A DNA stretch of 53,401 nucleotides from Rubrivivax sp. GTDB lineage: Bacteria > Pseudomonadota > Gammaproteobacteria > Burkholderiales > Burkholderiaceae_C. The position numbers and the translations under genes were made by a program. Shown here one piece after another: positions 27,794-36,076 of this stretch. Position 1 is the stretch's first letter. Every line of letters begins with the position of its first letter. The stretch lies in the NCBI GenBank assembly GCA_016789955.1, contig JAEUPB010000070.1, forward strand, positions 1-53,401, written 5' to 3'. The notes below the pieces were generated by a model. That model did not search any database. It worked only from the letters and a program-made list of their open reading frames with translations, and had not been told where the DNA came from.

Positions 27794-28684
27794 TCAGCCC
27801 TTGACGCCGCCGGCCGCCAGCCCCGAGACCAGCCAGCGCTGCGCGAGCAGGAACATCGCGGTGATCGGCGCGCCGCTGAGCAGCGCCGCCGCCGCGAAGT
27901 CGCCCCAGCGGAAGTTGTGCTCGTGCACGAACAGCTTGCTGCCCACCGCGAGCGTGAGCTGGTCCTGCTGCGTGACGAGCACGCTGGCCACCGGGTACTC
28001 GATGATCGCGCCGATGAAGGCGAGCAGGAACACCACGGCCAGCACCGGCAGCGCCATCGGCAGCAGCACGCGGCGGAAGCTTTGCCACACCGTGGCGCCG
28101 TCGATCAGCGCCGCTTCCTCGATCTCGCGCGGCAGCGTGTCGAAGTAGCCCTTCAGCGTCCACACATGGGTGGCGATGCCGCCCGAGTAGGCCAGCACCA
28201 GCGCCGCATGGGTGTTGAGGCCGATCGCGGGGAAGGCCTGGCCGAGGCGGTCGAAGATCGCGTACAGAGCCACCAGCGCCAGCACCGCCGGGAACATCTG
28301 CATCAGCGTCAGCGACGTCAGCAGCTGCGCCCGGCCGCGAAAGCGCATCCGGGCCACGGCGAAGGCGGCAGTGGTGGAGAGCAGCAGCGTGACGCACCCG
28401 GACAGGAATGCGACCTTCACGCTGTTCCACAGCCAGCGCAGCACCGGCAGGTCGGGCGCGATCGGGCGGCCGTCGGGGCCGGGCACGGGGAAACCCAGCA
28501 CGTAGCGCCAGTGCTCCAGGCTGATCGACCCCGGGATCAGCGAGCCGCTGGCGAAGTTGCCCGGCCGCAGCGAGACGCTGAGCACCACCACGAACGGCAG
28601 CAGCACGGCGGCGCACAGCACGAGCAGGAAGGCGTGCGCCGCCAGGCGCTGCCAGCGGCGGTTCTTCGGCTGCACGATGGGCAT
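27794..28684 (-). CDS. malG: Maltose ABC transporter permease MalG (set 2)
   Basis: A 296-aa permease, same length as MalG of set 1 and alignable end to end. It starts M-P-I-V like its paralogue, has the EAA motif E-E-A-A-L-I-D-G-A-T-V-W-Q-S-F and ends A-A-G-G-V-K-G, so it should dock on a MalK-type ATPase. It is the last gene of the minus-strand operon, 22 bp after malF of set 2. No ATPase gene accompanies this set, so it probably uses the malK at 18280 (inference). Confidence 0.93.
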   Translation of the reverse strand: MPIVQPKNRRWQRLAAHAFLLVLCAAVLLPFVVVLSVSLRPGNFASGSLIPGSISLEHWRYVLGFPVPGPDGRPIAPDLPVLRWLWNSVKVAFLSGCVTLLLSTTAAFAVARMRFRGRAQLLTSLTLMQMFPAVLALVALYAIFDRLGQAFPAIGLNTHAALVLAYSGGIATHVWTLKGYFDTLPREIEEAALIDGATVWQSFRRVLLPMALPVLAVVFLLAFIGAIIEYPVASVLVTQQDQLTLAVGSKLFVHEHNFRWGDFAAAALLSGAPITAMFLLAQRWLVSGLAAGGVKG

Positions 28685-28706
28685 GGGCAGTCCTTCGGTG
28701 CGGAGA

Positions 28707-30251
28707 TCAGGCCGCGGCGCGCGTGGGGTCGTTCGCGGATCGCGTCAGCCGCAGCTGCAGCAGCGTGACGGCGGCCACGAGCAGGAAGATCACGGTGGAG
28801 ATCGCCGCTGCCAGCCCGAACTGCTGCCCCGAGTCCTGGAACGCCAGCCGCCACGTGTAGCTCACGAGGATGTCGGTGGTGCCGGCCGGCAGCGTGGTGT
28901 CGGTGTGGTCGGGGCGGCCGCCGGTGAGCAGGCTGATCAGCACGAAATTGTTGAAGTTGAAGGCGAACGCAGCGATCAGCAGCGGCGTCAGCGGCTTCAC
29001 GATCAACGGCATCGTGATGTGGCGGAAGTTCGTCCACGGCCCGGCGCCCGCCACCGCCGAGGCCTCGTACAGGTCGGCCGGGATCGCCTTGATGAGCCCG
29101 GTGCACAGCACCATCATGTACGGGAAGCCCAGCCACACGTTCACCGTGAGCAGCATCACCTTGGCCAGCAGCGGATCGGAGAACCACGCCGGCCGGATGC
29201 CGAACAGGCTCGACAGCACGAGGTTGATCTCGCCCAGGTTCTGGTTGAACAGGCCCTTGAAGACGAGGATCGAGATGAAGCCCGGCACCGCGTACGGCAG
29301 GAACAGCACCACGCGGTAGATCGCGTTGCCGCCCAGGCCCTCCCAGTTCAGCAGCACCGCGAGCACCAGCCCCAGCGCCGTGGCCAGCAGCACGGTGAGG
29401 CCCGCGAACAGCACCGTCCACACCAGCACGCTGGCAAAGGGCTCGCGGAACTTGCCCTCGCTGAAGATCTTGGCGTAGTGCGCCAGGCCGACGCCGACGC
29501 GCCAGCCGGGTTCGAGCCGTTCGCCGTCGCTCGCCGTGTAGAAGCCGCTGGCTGGATCGGGTGCGTAGGCCTTGCGGGTGAGGCGGTCGACCAGCGAACC
29601 GTCGGTACCTTCGTCGTAGCGCGGGTCGAGCTTCGCCATCGTGCGCAGCCCGGTGAGGCGCAGCACCGCCCCGTCGGACGTGTGCAGCGCGAGGGCGCGC
29701 AACTGAGGTAGGCGCTGCACCACGTCGGCCAGCGGCAGCGGATCGCCGCCGCCGGGATCGGCCTGCAGCGCGAACACACGTGCGGTTGCCGCGGAGATGC
29801 CGGCGGCGGGCGCGGGCAGCGGCGGGCTGACGAGCGCACGGCCGTCGGGCGCCGTCAGCCGCAGCCGCACGCCACCGCCTTCGGTGCGCAGCAGCACGAA
29901 GGCATGTTCGCTGCCCTCGGCCACGTCGGCCTCCTCGCGCAGGATCTCGCGCACGCGGGGCGCGTCGAGCAGGTTGGTGGAGCTGTAGTTGGTGAAGCCG
30001 ATGCCGATCGTGTAGAGCATCGGGAACACGACGAACACCAGGGCCGCCGCGATGCCCGGCAACAGGTAGCGCAGCGCCAGCGCGCGACGGGACGTGTACG
30101 CCCATGCGGCCAGCGCCGCGACCGCCAGCAGCACCGTGGCCAGCAGCGTCTGCCCGGAAGCGTGCACGCGCAGCACGGCGGCCAGAGCCGCGGCCACCGC
30201 GGCACCGGTGATCAGCAGCGGGCGCAGCGCCAGCGGACGCTTGGCAGCCAT
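28707..30251 (-). CDS. malF: Maltose ABC transporter permease MalF (set 2)
   Basis: A 514-aa MalF-type permease. Two N-terminal membrane segments and a third near residue 65-85 precede a periplasmic insert of about 170 residues. The C-terminal six-segment permease core contains L-P-Y-A-V-P-G-F-I-S-I-L-V-F-K-G-L-F-N-Q-N-L-G-E-I-N and the EAA motif E-A-S-A-V-A-G-A-G-P-W. The core is strongly similar to MalF of set 1, while the periplasmic insert diverges, which fits a different binding-protein partner. It starts 11 bp after the stop of malE of set 2. Confidence 0.93.
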   Translation of the reverse strand: MAAKRPLALRPLLITGAAVAAALAAVLRVHASGQTLLATVLLAVAALAAWAYTSRRALALRYLLPGIAAALVFVVFPMLYTIGIGFTNYSSTNLLDAPRVREILREEADVAEGSEHAFVLLRTEGGGVRLRLTAPDGRALVSPPLPAPAAGISAATARVFALQADPGGGDPLPLADVVQRLPQLRALALHTSDGAVLRLTGLRTMAKLDPRYDEGTDGSLVDRLTRKAYAPDPASGFYTASDGERLEPGWRVGVGLAHYAKIFSEGKFREPFASVLVWTVLFAGLTVLLATALGLVLAVLLNWEGLGGNAIYRVVLFLPYAVPGFISILVFKGLFNQNLGEINLVLSSLFGIRPAWFSDPLLAKVMLLTVNVWLGFPYMMVLCTGLIKAIPADLYEASAVAGAGPWTNFRHITMPLIVKPLTPLLIAAFAFNFNNFVLISLLTGGRPDHTDTTLPAGTTDILVSYTWRLAFQDSGQQFGLAAAISTVIFLLVAAVTLLQLRLTRSANDPTRAAA

Positions 30252-30262
30252 CCCTATCGCCT

Positions 30263-31459
30263 TCAGCCCGCCGCCACGATGCGCCGCGCCGCGGCGGCCA
30301 TCGCTTCCTGCGGCGTCTGCCGCCCTTCGCTGAGGTTGGTCAGCGAGGTCTTCATGGCCGCCCAGAAGCGGCCCATCTCGGGGTTGCTCGGCGTGGGTAC
30401 GCCATCGCGCGCCGAGGCCATGATCGCGGCGATCTTCAGGCCCAGCCGCGCGTCGGCGGTGACCTCGGCGTAGTAGGTGCGGCTGGCCGGCGCGCCGATC
30501 GGCTCGGCGCGGTCGATCGCGCGCAGGCCTGCGGGCGCCAGCACGTGGCGCTCGATGAACTCCACGGCCAGCTCGCGCTGCGTGGTGGCGCGGTTGATCA
30601 TCAGGCCCTTCACGCCGACGAACGGTGCCGCTGGCCGGCCGCCGACCGAGGGCACCTTCGCCGCGCCGAAGTCCATGCCGACGCGCTGCAGGTTGAGCCA
30701 CGCCCACGGGCCGTTGATCGTCATCGCCACGCGGCCCTGCGCCATCGCGGCTTCGGCCTCGGGGTAGCCGCTGCCGGCGGGCATGCGGCCCTCGCGGATC
30801 AGCCGGTCCAGCAGCGCGGCGCCGGCCACCGCGCCGGGCTGCGCCACGCCGGTGTCGCGCGGGTCGTAGCCGCCGCCGCTGCGCTCCTTGAACGCGTAGC
30901 CGCCGCCGGCGGCCAGCAGCGGCCAGGTGAAGTAGTTGTTCGTGTAGTCCCACAAGATCGCCCGGCGGCCGTCGCGCGCGAGCCGGTCGTCCAGCGCGAT
31001 CAGCTCGTCGAAGCTGGTGGGCGGCACCGCAACCAGCGCCTTGTTGTAGATGAGCGTGACGGCCTCGATCGCGTACGGGTAGCCCCACAGCCGCCCGCGT
31101 GCCGAGAAGCCGCGCCAGGCCAGAGGCTCGATGTCGGCGCGCAGCGCGGCGCCCGGATTCACGCTGTGGATCAGCCCGCCGGCGATCCACTCGCCGATGC
31201 GGTCGTGTGCGTAGACGTAGATGTCGGGCCCGGTGCCCGCCGCGGCCGCCTGCTGGAACTTCGCCGGGCCTTCGTCGGGCGTCTCCACCACCACCGGCAC
31301 GCCGGTCTCGGCGGTGAACGCCTCGGCCACCTGGCGCATGCCCTTGGCGCCCTGGACCGTGAACCACACCACCAGCGGGCGAGGCGCCGCCGCATGGGCG
31401 GCACCGAACGTGCCGGCAACGGTGGCGGCCGCGCCGCGCAGGAGGATGCGGCGGCGCAT
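30263..31459 (-). CDS. malE: Periplasmic maltodextrin-binding protein (set 2)
   Basis: A 398-aa solute-binding protein with a signal that begins M-R-R-R-I-L-L-R-G-A-A-A-T-V-A-G and is cleaved near A-H-A-A-A. The mature protein shares many blocks with MalE of set 1: F-T-A-E-T-G-V-P-V-V-V, F-Q-Q-A-A-A-A-G-T-G-P-D-I, R-A-I-L-W-D-Y-T-N-N-Y-F-T-W-P-L-L-A and I-N-G-P-W-A-W. It is 8 bp after the halogenase stop, so the TonB receptor, halogenase and transporter appear to be one operon. The ligand is probably a maltodextrin, possibly of different length or branching from that of set 1. Confidence 0.92.
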   Translation of the reverse strand: MRRRILLRGAAATVAGTFGAAHAAAPRPLVVWFTVQGAKGMRQVAEAFTAETGVPVVVETPDEGPAKFQQAAAAGTGPDIYVYAHDRIGEWIAGGLIHSVNPGAALRADIEPLAWRGFSARGRLWGYPYAIEAVTLIYNKALVAVPPTSFDELIALDDRLARDGRRAILWDYTNNYFTWPLLAAGGGYAFKERSGGGYDPRDTGVAQPGAVAGAALLDRLIREGRMPAGSGYPEAEAAMAQGRVAMTINGPWAWLNLQRVGMDFGAAKVPSVGGRPAAPFVGVKGLMINRATTQRELAVEFIERHVLAPAGLRAIDRAEPIGAPASRTYYAEVTADARLGLKIAAIMASARDGVPTPSNPEMGRFWAAMKTSLTNLSEGRQTPQEAMAAAARRIVAAG

Positions 31460-31467
31460 CGGGACGG

Positions 31468-33003
31468 TCAGGCCGTGGGGGCCTTGCAGTGCCGCTCGAT
31501 GTACTCGGCGTGGCCTGGCATCACGTCGACGCACTTGGCCACCACCTCGCGCACGCTGTCCAGGTACTTCGCGGTCTCGTCCTCGTCGATCAGCGCCGCC
31601 AGCGGGTGATAGGCCTCGGGCTCGAGGTTCTGCCCGCTCATCACCTGCAGCCATCCGACTTCGGTGAAGAGCTCGTTGTCCACGCGGCGGATGCGCCCGC
31701 TGGAGCGGAACAGGTCCATCTTCTCGCGCAACGTGTCGGGCACCTGCATCGCGCCGCAGGCCTGCCAGAACGGCGCGTCGGTGCGCTGGTTCAGGTGGTA
31801 GTGCAGGATGATGAAGTCGCGGATGCGTTCGTAGTGGAAGCGGGAGAGGCGGTTGTACTGGTCGATGTCGGCGCTCCGCCAGCCCCGGTCGGGGAAGTAG
31901 TCGATGAGCTGCTGGATCGCGGCCTGGATCAGGTGGATGCTGGTGGATTCGAGCGGCTCGAGGAAGCCGCTGGAAAGGCCCACCGCGACGACGTTGGCGT
32001 TCCACGAGAGCTTGCGCATGCCGGCCTTGAAGCGCAGCGGCCGCGGGTCGGCGAGTGGCCGGCCGTCGAGGTTGGCGAGCAACGTGGCGGCGGCTTCGTC
32101 GTCGCCGATGTGCGCGCTGCAGTAGACGTGCCCGTTGCCGATGCGGTGCTGCAGCGGGATGCGCCATTGCCAGCCGGCGCGGTGTGCGGTGGAGCGGGTG
32201 TAGGGCGTCAGCACCGGCGCCGATTCGCAGGGCACGGCCAGCGCGCGGTCGCAGGGCAGCCAGTGACTCCAGTCGTCGAAACCGGTCTTCAGCTCGTCCT
32301 CGATCAGCAGGCCGCGAAAGCCCGAGCAGTCGATGAACAGGTCGCCCTCGACGCGGCGGCCGTCCTGCAGCTCGACCGCGGTGACGTGCCCGGCCGGCCG
32401 CCCGGGCGCGCCTTCGGCCTGGCGGTTCACGCGCACGATGCGGCCTTCCTCGCGCTTCACGCCCAGGCCTTCGGCCAGCCGGCGCAGGTGCTTCGCGTAG
32501 AGGCTGGCGTCGAAGTGGTAGGCGTAGGCGATGTCGTTCAGCGGCGAGTTGGCCACCTCGGTGGACGCCGGCATGAAGCGGTTGGCCCTGGAGGCCATGC
32601 GCGTGATCGAGTAGGCCTCGAGCGGCGCTGCGCGGCCGGCTCGGCGCAGCCGATGCCAGTACTGGTCGAACGGCACCGTCCAGAGGTCCTGGCCGATGCG
32701 GCCGAAGCCATGCATGTAGCGGTCGCCCAGCCGCCCCCAGTTCACGAACTCGATGCCGAGCTTGAACGTGGCCTGCGTCGCGCGCATGAACTCGGCCTCG
32801 TCGATGCCGGCCAGCTTGTTGAAGAGCTGGATCATCGGGATCGTCGCTTCGCCGACTCCGACGATGCCGATCTCGTCGGACTCCACCAGCGAGATGCGGT
32901 AGCGGCCTTTCAGCGCGCGGGCGAGCGCGGTGGCGCTCATCCAGCCGGCGGTGCCGCCGCCGACTATGACCAGCGATTCGAGCGGAGCGTGGGACTGCTG
33001 CAT
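31468..33003 (-). CDS. Flavin-dependent halogenase (tryptophan halogenase family)
   Basis: A 511-aa FADH2-dependent halogenase homologue. It has the nucleotide-binding motif V-G-G-G-T-A-G-W-M at the N-terminus, the conserved G-V-G-E-A-T-I-P near 50, Lys81 (A-T-F-K-L-G-I-E-F) aligned with the catalytic lysine of PrnA (Lys79), the halogenase signature W278-Q-W280-R-I-P283, and Glu352-Ser353 in F-L-E-P-L-E-S-T aligned with the PrnA active-site pair. All key residues thus appear intact. Similar genes occur beside TonB-dependent receptors of Xanthomonas and Caulobacter, where their natural substrate is mostly unknown. Here it sits between the TonB receptor and the second maltodextrin transporter. 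No flavin reductase gene is in the window. A non-halogenating flavoenzyme role remains possible. Confidence 0.9.
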   Translation of the reverse strand: MQQSHAPLESLVIVGGGTAGWMSATALARALKGRYRISLVESDEIGIVGVGEATIPMIQLFNKLAGIDEAEFMRATQATFKLGIEFVNWGRLGDRYMHGFGRIGQDLWTVPFDQYWHRLRRAGRAAPLEAYSITRMASRANRFMPASTEVANSPLNDIAYAYHFDASLYAKHLRRLAEGLGVKREEGRIVRVNRQAEGAPGRPAGHVTAVELQDGRRVEGDLFIDCSGFRGLLIEDELKTGFDDWSHWLPCDRALAVPCESAPVLTPYTRSTAHRAGWQWRIPLQHRIGNGHVYCSAHIGDDEAAATLLANLDGRPLADPRPLRFKAGMRKLSWNANVVAVGLSSGFLEPLESTSIHLIQAAIQQLIDYFPDRGWRSADIDQYNRLSRFHYERIRDFIILHYHLNQRTDAPFWQACGAMQVPDTLREKMDLFRSSGRIRRVDNELFTEVGWLQVMSGQNLEPEAYHPLAALIDEDETAKYLDSVREVVAKCVDVMPGHAEYIERHCKAPTA

Positions 33004-33106
33004 GGCGATGCTCGCGTGGAAACGACACCGGGAGTCTCGTCGACTCCCGGCGTGGGCGGCCCCGGCGATCCTCCCGATGCGGGGGCCCGGCGTCAGCGGC
33101 CGAGGG

Positions 33107-35905
33107 TCAGAACTTGTAGCTCGCCCCGAGCATGTACACCGCGCCGAACTTCTTGTTCACCGTCTCCGAGTTGTTCGACGGATTCAGCTCGATGTAGGGC
33201 GCGTTGGTCACGTTGGTGCCCTGCGCCAGCACGGTCAGGCCCTTCAGCATGCCTTGCTTGAACTCGTAGGCCAGCTGCACGTCCACCGTGGTCTCGCCCT
33301 TGATGAAGACGAGCTGGTTGTTGTCCTGGAAGTCCGAGATCGTGCCCAGGAACGGCGAGCGCTTGCGTGCCGCCACCGCCACCTGCAGGCCACCCTTCTC
33401 GTAGTAGGCGCGCAGGTTGGTGACGCGACGCGACAGGCCCGGCAGCGGGATGGTCACCGTGCCGACGTTCGATGTGGCGAAGCCGCTGACAGGCAGTTCC
33501 ACCGAGCTGTCGGTGTCGGAGTGATTCAGCAGGATGCCGAAGCCGTCGAGCGCCGGGGTGAGCAGCGACAGCGGGATGTTCACCGCGAGCTCGATGCCCT
33601 TGATGGTGCCACCCGTGCCATTGAGCGGCTGCGTGACCAGGTCACGCGAGCTGACGGGGTGCTCGCGGGCCTGCGACGCCGACAGGTAGCTGCTGAAGTC
33701 GAATGCGCGCGACGAGCGCAGGATGTAGGTCTTCAGATCCTTGTAGAAGCCGGCCACGCTCACGTAGCCCTTGCTGCCGAAGTATTTCTCGTACGACACG
33801 TCGAGCGCGTCGGCGCGGAAAGGCTCGAGCTTCGGATTGCCGGCGGTGCCGGTCCAGCGCTGCGTCGTCGAGTTGTACGAGTAGTCGACGCCGGCGCGCA
33901 TGTCCTCCATCTGCGGGCGCGAGATGACACGGCCGAGGCCGGTGCGGAGCAGCTGGCCCCCGCCGAGGTCGGCGATCAGGTTCAGGCTGGGCAGCGTGTC
34001 GGTGTAGCTGTGGCTGTTGGCCAGGTTGGTGTAGGTGCAGGTGTGCGCACCACCGTTGCAGGATTCGCGGTCCACGCGCACGCCGGTGGCCGACTGCTTG
34101 GTGTTGACGAACTGCACGCCGACGTTGCCGCGCAAGCTGACCCCGCCGAGCTGCGCGTCGATGTCGCCCTTGACGAACGCGGTGGTGACCTCTTCCTTCA
34201 CGCCCCAGTTCTTGCCGAGGATGTCGGGGTCGGACCAGGTGTTCAGGCGGTAGATCGGCCCCAGCGAGCCGCGCGGGTTCCACTGCACCGTGGGGATGCC
34301 GGTGGTGCCGCCGTAGCCGGTGAACGAGTTCGGAGCCGTGGCGGCGGCCAGCCGGTTGATCACGTTGCCGGCTGCGTCGACGGCGCCGTTCAGCACCAGC
34401 GCGCCTTCGATCGTGGTGCGATCCTTCGTGCGATCGCTGTAGTTCAAGCCACCGTCGATGCGGGCGATCGGACCCCAGTCGACGTCGGCACGGGCGCCGA
34501 AGCGGGCCGACTGCACCTTGTCCTTGGTAGTGGGTGTGGCGTAGTAGCCGTCCTGCACGCTCTCGCCACCGGCCCATCCCTGCACGTCGGTCAGCTTGAT
34601 GATGTTGGGGTCAGCGTAGTTCAGTCCACCCGTGTACTTCACCTGCGTGAGGTTGGTGCCGTTGAAGCCGCTGAAGCTGATGGTGTCGCCGGCCACCGCC
34701 GTGTTGCCGGGCAGGCCGAGCGTCGTCTCGTAGCGCAGCAGGTTGCGCTTGTTCTCGCTGTGCGAGAGATCGCCGGTCAACGTGATCGCGCCGACCTTCG
34801 TGCGCAGGTTCCACCCGAGCGACTTCAACTCGTCGGTGTAGTCGTTGAAGTGGTTGTTGATGACGCCCTTCCAGTTGTCGAAGGTGCCCGAGGTGGCGAT
34901 GCCGTTGCTGACCACCGCGGTGACCAGGCGACCGCCGGTGTCGTTGGCACCGGCGGACAGGCCGCCCAGCGGCCCTTCGAGGCCGAAGCGGTCGAGCGTG
35001 AAGGTGCCCTTGGACCACAGCACGTCCACCGAGGTCTCGAAGTCCTTGTGCGGCTTGTACTGGAGCGTGGCGATGGCCGCCTCGCGCTTCTCGGTGGTGT
35101 CGTTGATGCGCGAGGTGAAGCCGCCGGGCACCGTGACGTCCTGGCCGTTGTACGGCACGGTGGGCGTCCAGCCGCCCCAGGTCTGCATGTCGGGCTGCGT
35201 GGCACCGGTGTTCTTGCTGCGCGAGTAGCCGAGCACCAAGCCGAGCTTGCGGTCGGCGAACTGGTCGATGTAGGAGAGCGATTCGCGGTCGCCGCTGCCG
35301 GCCTTGAAGCCCGGAAGGTTCTCGGCCTTGTTGGCCTTCTCGCCGCGCACGTTGATGACCACGTTGCGCCTGGAGAAGTCCAGCGGCCGCGCGGTCGTCA
35401 TGTTGATCGTCGACGACAGGCCCTGGTTCAGCAGCGAGGCGTCGGCGGTCTTGTGGATGGTGACGCCGCTGACCAGTTCGGCCGGGAACTGGTCGAACTG
35501 CAGCGCGCGGCTGGTGGAGGTCGACGCCTGTTCGCGGCCGTTCAGCACGCCTCCGTTGAAGTCGGGCGACATGCCGCGCACGGAGATGTCCTGCGCGCGA
35601 CCGGTGACGGAGCTGCGCTGCGTGGCGATGCCCGGCAGGCGCGAGATCGACTCGGCCACGCTGGCGTCGGGCAGCTTGCCGATGTCTTCCGCCGAGATCG
35701 CCTCGACGATGGTGTCGGCATTTCGCTTGACCGAGATGGCGTCCTCGATCGCCTTGCGGATGCCGGTGACGACGACGGTGTCGGAGGTCTGTGCGGCGGC
35801 CGGGGCGGCCGCCATGAACAGGCAGGTGACGGCCGTGGCCGTGGCGGTGAGCGGGACGGCCAGGCGAGCACGACGGCCCGCGAGATGGCGGGAGGCCTTC
35901 TGCAT
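33107..35905 (-). CDS. TonB-dependent outer-membrane receptor (Xanthomonas/Caulobacter type), probable maltodextrin uptake
   Basis: A 932-aa TonB-dependent receptor. A Sec signal ends near A-A-P-A-A-A-Q; a TonB-box-like D-T-V-V-V-T-G-I-R follows. The plug domain has I-S-A-E-D-I-G-K-L-P-D-A-S-V-A-E-S-I-S-R-L-P-G, typical of the Xanthomonas/Caulobacter subfamily that takes up glycans. The C-terminus is Y-M-L-G-A-S-Y-K-F, ending in the Phe needed for barrel assembly. I chose the ATG at 35905 since AGGAG lies 7 bases before it; an upstream in-frame start at 35929 exists. Two HexR-like sites lie 47 and 136 bp upstream. The halogenase gene follows after 103 bp. The ligand is inferred from the neighbouring maltodextrin genes. 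Confidence 0.92.
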   Translation of the reverse strand: MQKASRHLAGRRARLAVPLTATATAVTCLFMAAAPAAAQTSDTVVVTGIRKAIEDAISVKRNADTIVEAISAEDIGKLPDASVAESISRLPGIATQRSSVTGRAQDISVRGMSPDFNGGVLNGREQASTSTSRALQFDQFPAELVSGVTIHKTADASLLNQGLSSTINMTTARPLDFSRRNVVINVRGEKANKAENLPGFKAGSGDRESLSYIDQFADRKLGLVLGYSRSKNTGATQPDMQTWGGWTPTVPYNGQDVTVPGGFTSRINDTTEKREAAIATLQYKPHKDFETSVDVLWSKGTFTLDRFGLEGPLGGLSAGANDTGGRLVTAVVSNGIATSGTFDNWKGVINNHFNDYTDELKSLGWNLRTKVGAITLTGDLSHSENKRNLLRYETTLGLPGNTAVAGDTISFSGFNGTNLTQVKYTGGLNYADPNIIKLTDVQGWAGGESVQDGYYATPTTKDKVQSARFGARADVDWGPIARIDGGLNYSDRTKDRTTIEGALVLNGAVDAAGNVINRLAAATAPNSFTGYGGTTGIPTVQWNPRGSLGPIYRLNTWSDPDILGKNWGVKEEVTTAFVKGDIDAQLGGVSLRGNVGVQFVNTKQSATGVRVDRESCNGGAHTCTYTNLANSHSYTDTLPSLNLIADLGGGQLLRTGLGRVISRPQMEDMRAGVDYSYNSTTQRWTGTAGNPKLEPFRADALDVSYEKYFGSKGYVSVAGFYKDLKTYILRSSRAFDFSSYLSASQAREHPVSSRDLVTQPLNGTGGTIKGIELAVNIPLSLLTPALDGFGILLNHSDTDSSVELPVSGFATSNVGTVTIPLPGLSRRVTNLRAYYEKGGLQVAVAARKRSPFLGTISDFQDNNQLVFIKGETTVDVQLAYEFKQGMLKGLTVLAQGTNVTNAPYIELNPSNNSETVNKKFGAVYMLGASYKF

Positions 35906-35952
35906 CAGTTGTCTCCTCTGTGGGTGCAATCGTTGTCTGAACTGCGCGGCAA

Positions 35953-35967
35953 TGTACTAAAACTAGA
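35953..35967. promoter_or_regulatory. Degenerate HexR-like operator proximal to the TonB receptor gene
   Basis: On the minus strand this reads TCTAGTTTTAGTACA, which keeps 8 of the 10 outer positions of TGTAG-N5-CTACA. It lies 47 bp before the TonB receptor ATG. The bases TACATT at its downstream edge could serve as a -10 element, which would put the operator over the promoter. It is the weakest of the five sites. Confidence 0.45.
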
Positions 35968-36041
35968 TCGCGCTGCAACCCAGCGTTACCCCGTAGTACA
36001 GCAAACTGTCGCAGGCGTGCGACGCCTGGCGACGCGTGGGA

Positions 36042-36056
36042 TGTAGTCCGACTACA
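36042..36056. promoter_or_regulatory. HexR-like operator distal to the TonB receptor gene
   Basis: TGTAGTCCGACTACA is a perfect palindrome around CCG; the arms extend by one more base pair (36041-36057, ATGTAGT/ACTACAT). It is the best fit in the window to the HexR consensus TGTARTnnnAYTACA. It lies between the stop of glk (36077) and the TonB receptor gene, 136 bp before that ATG. Confidence 0.75.
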
Positions 36057-36076
36057 TGCTGGAGCTCAGCGGACGA

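Noticed and set aside
24615-28616. 1333-codon open frame on the minus strand opposite the two GH13 genes and the MBL gene
   Set aside because: It is antisense to well-supported genes, composed of His/Arg/Val/Gly-rich filler, and results from high GC with few stops in that frame.
32930-36046. 1038-codon plus-strand frame opposite the TonB receptor
   Set aside because: Antisense to a receptor with signal peptide, plug and C-terminal Phe; no recognisable domain.
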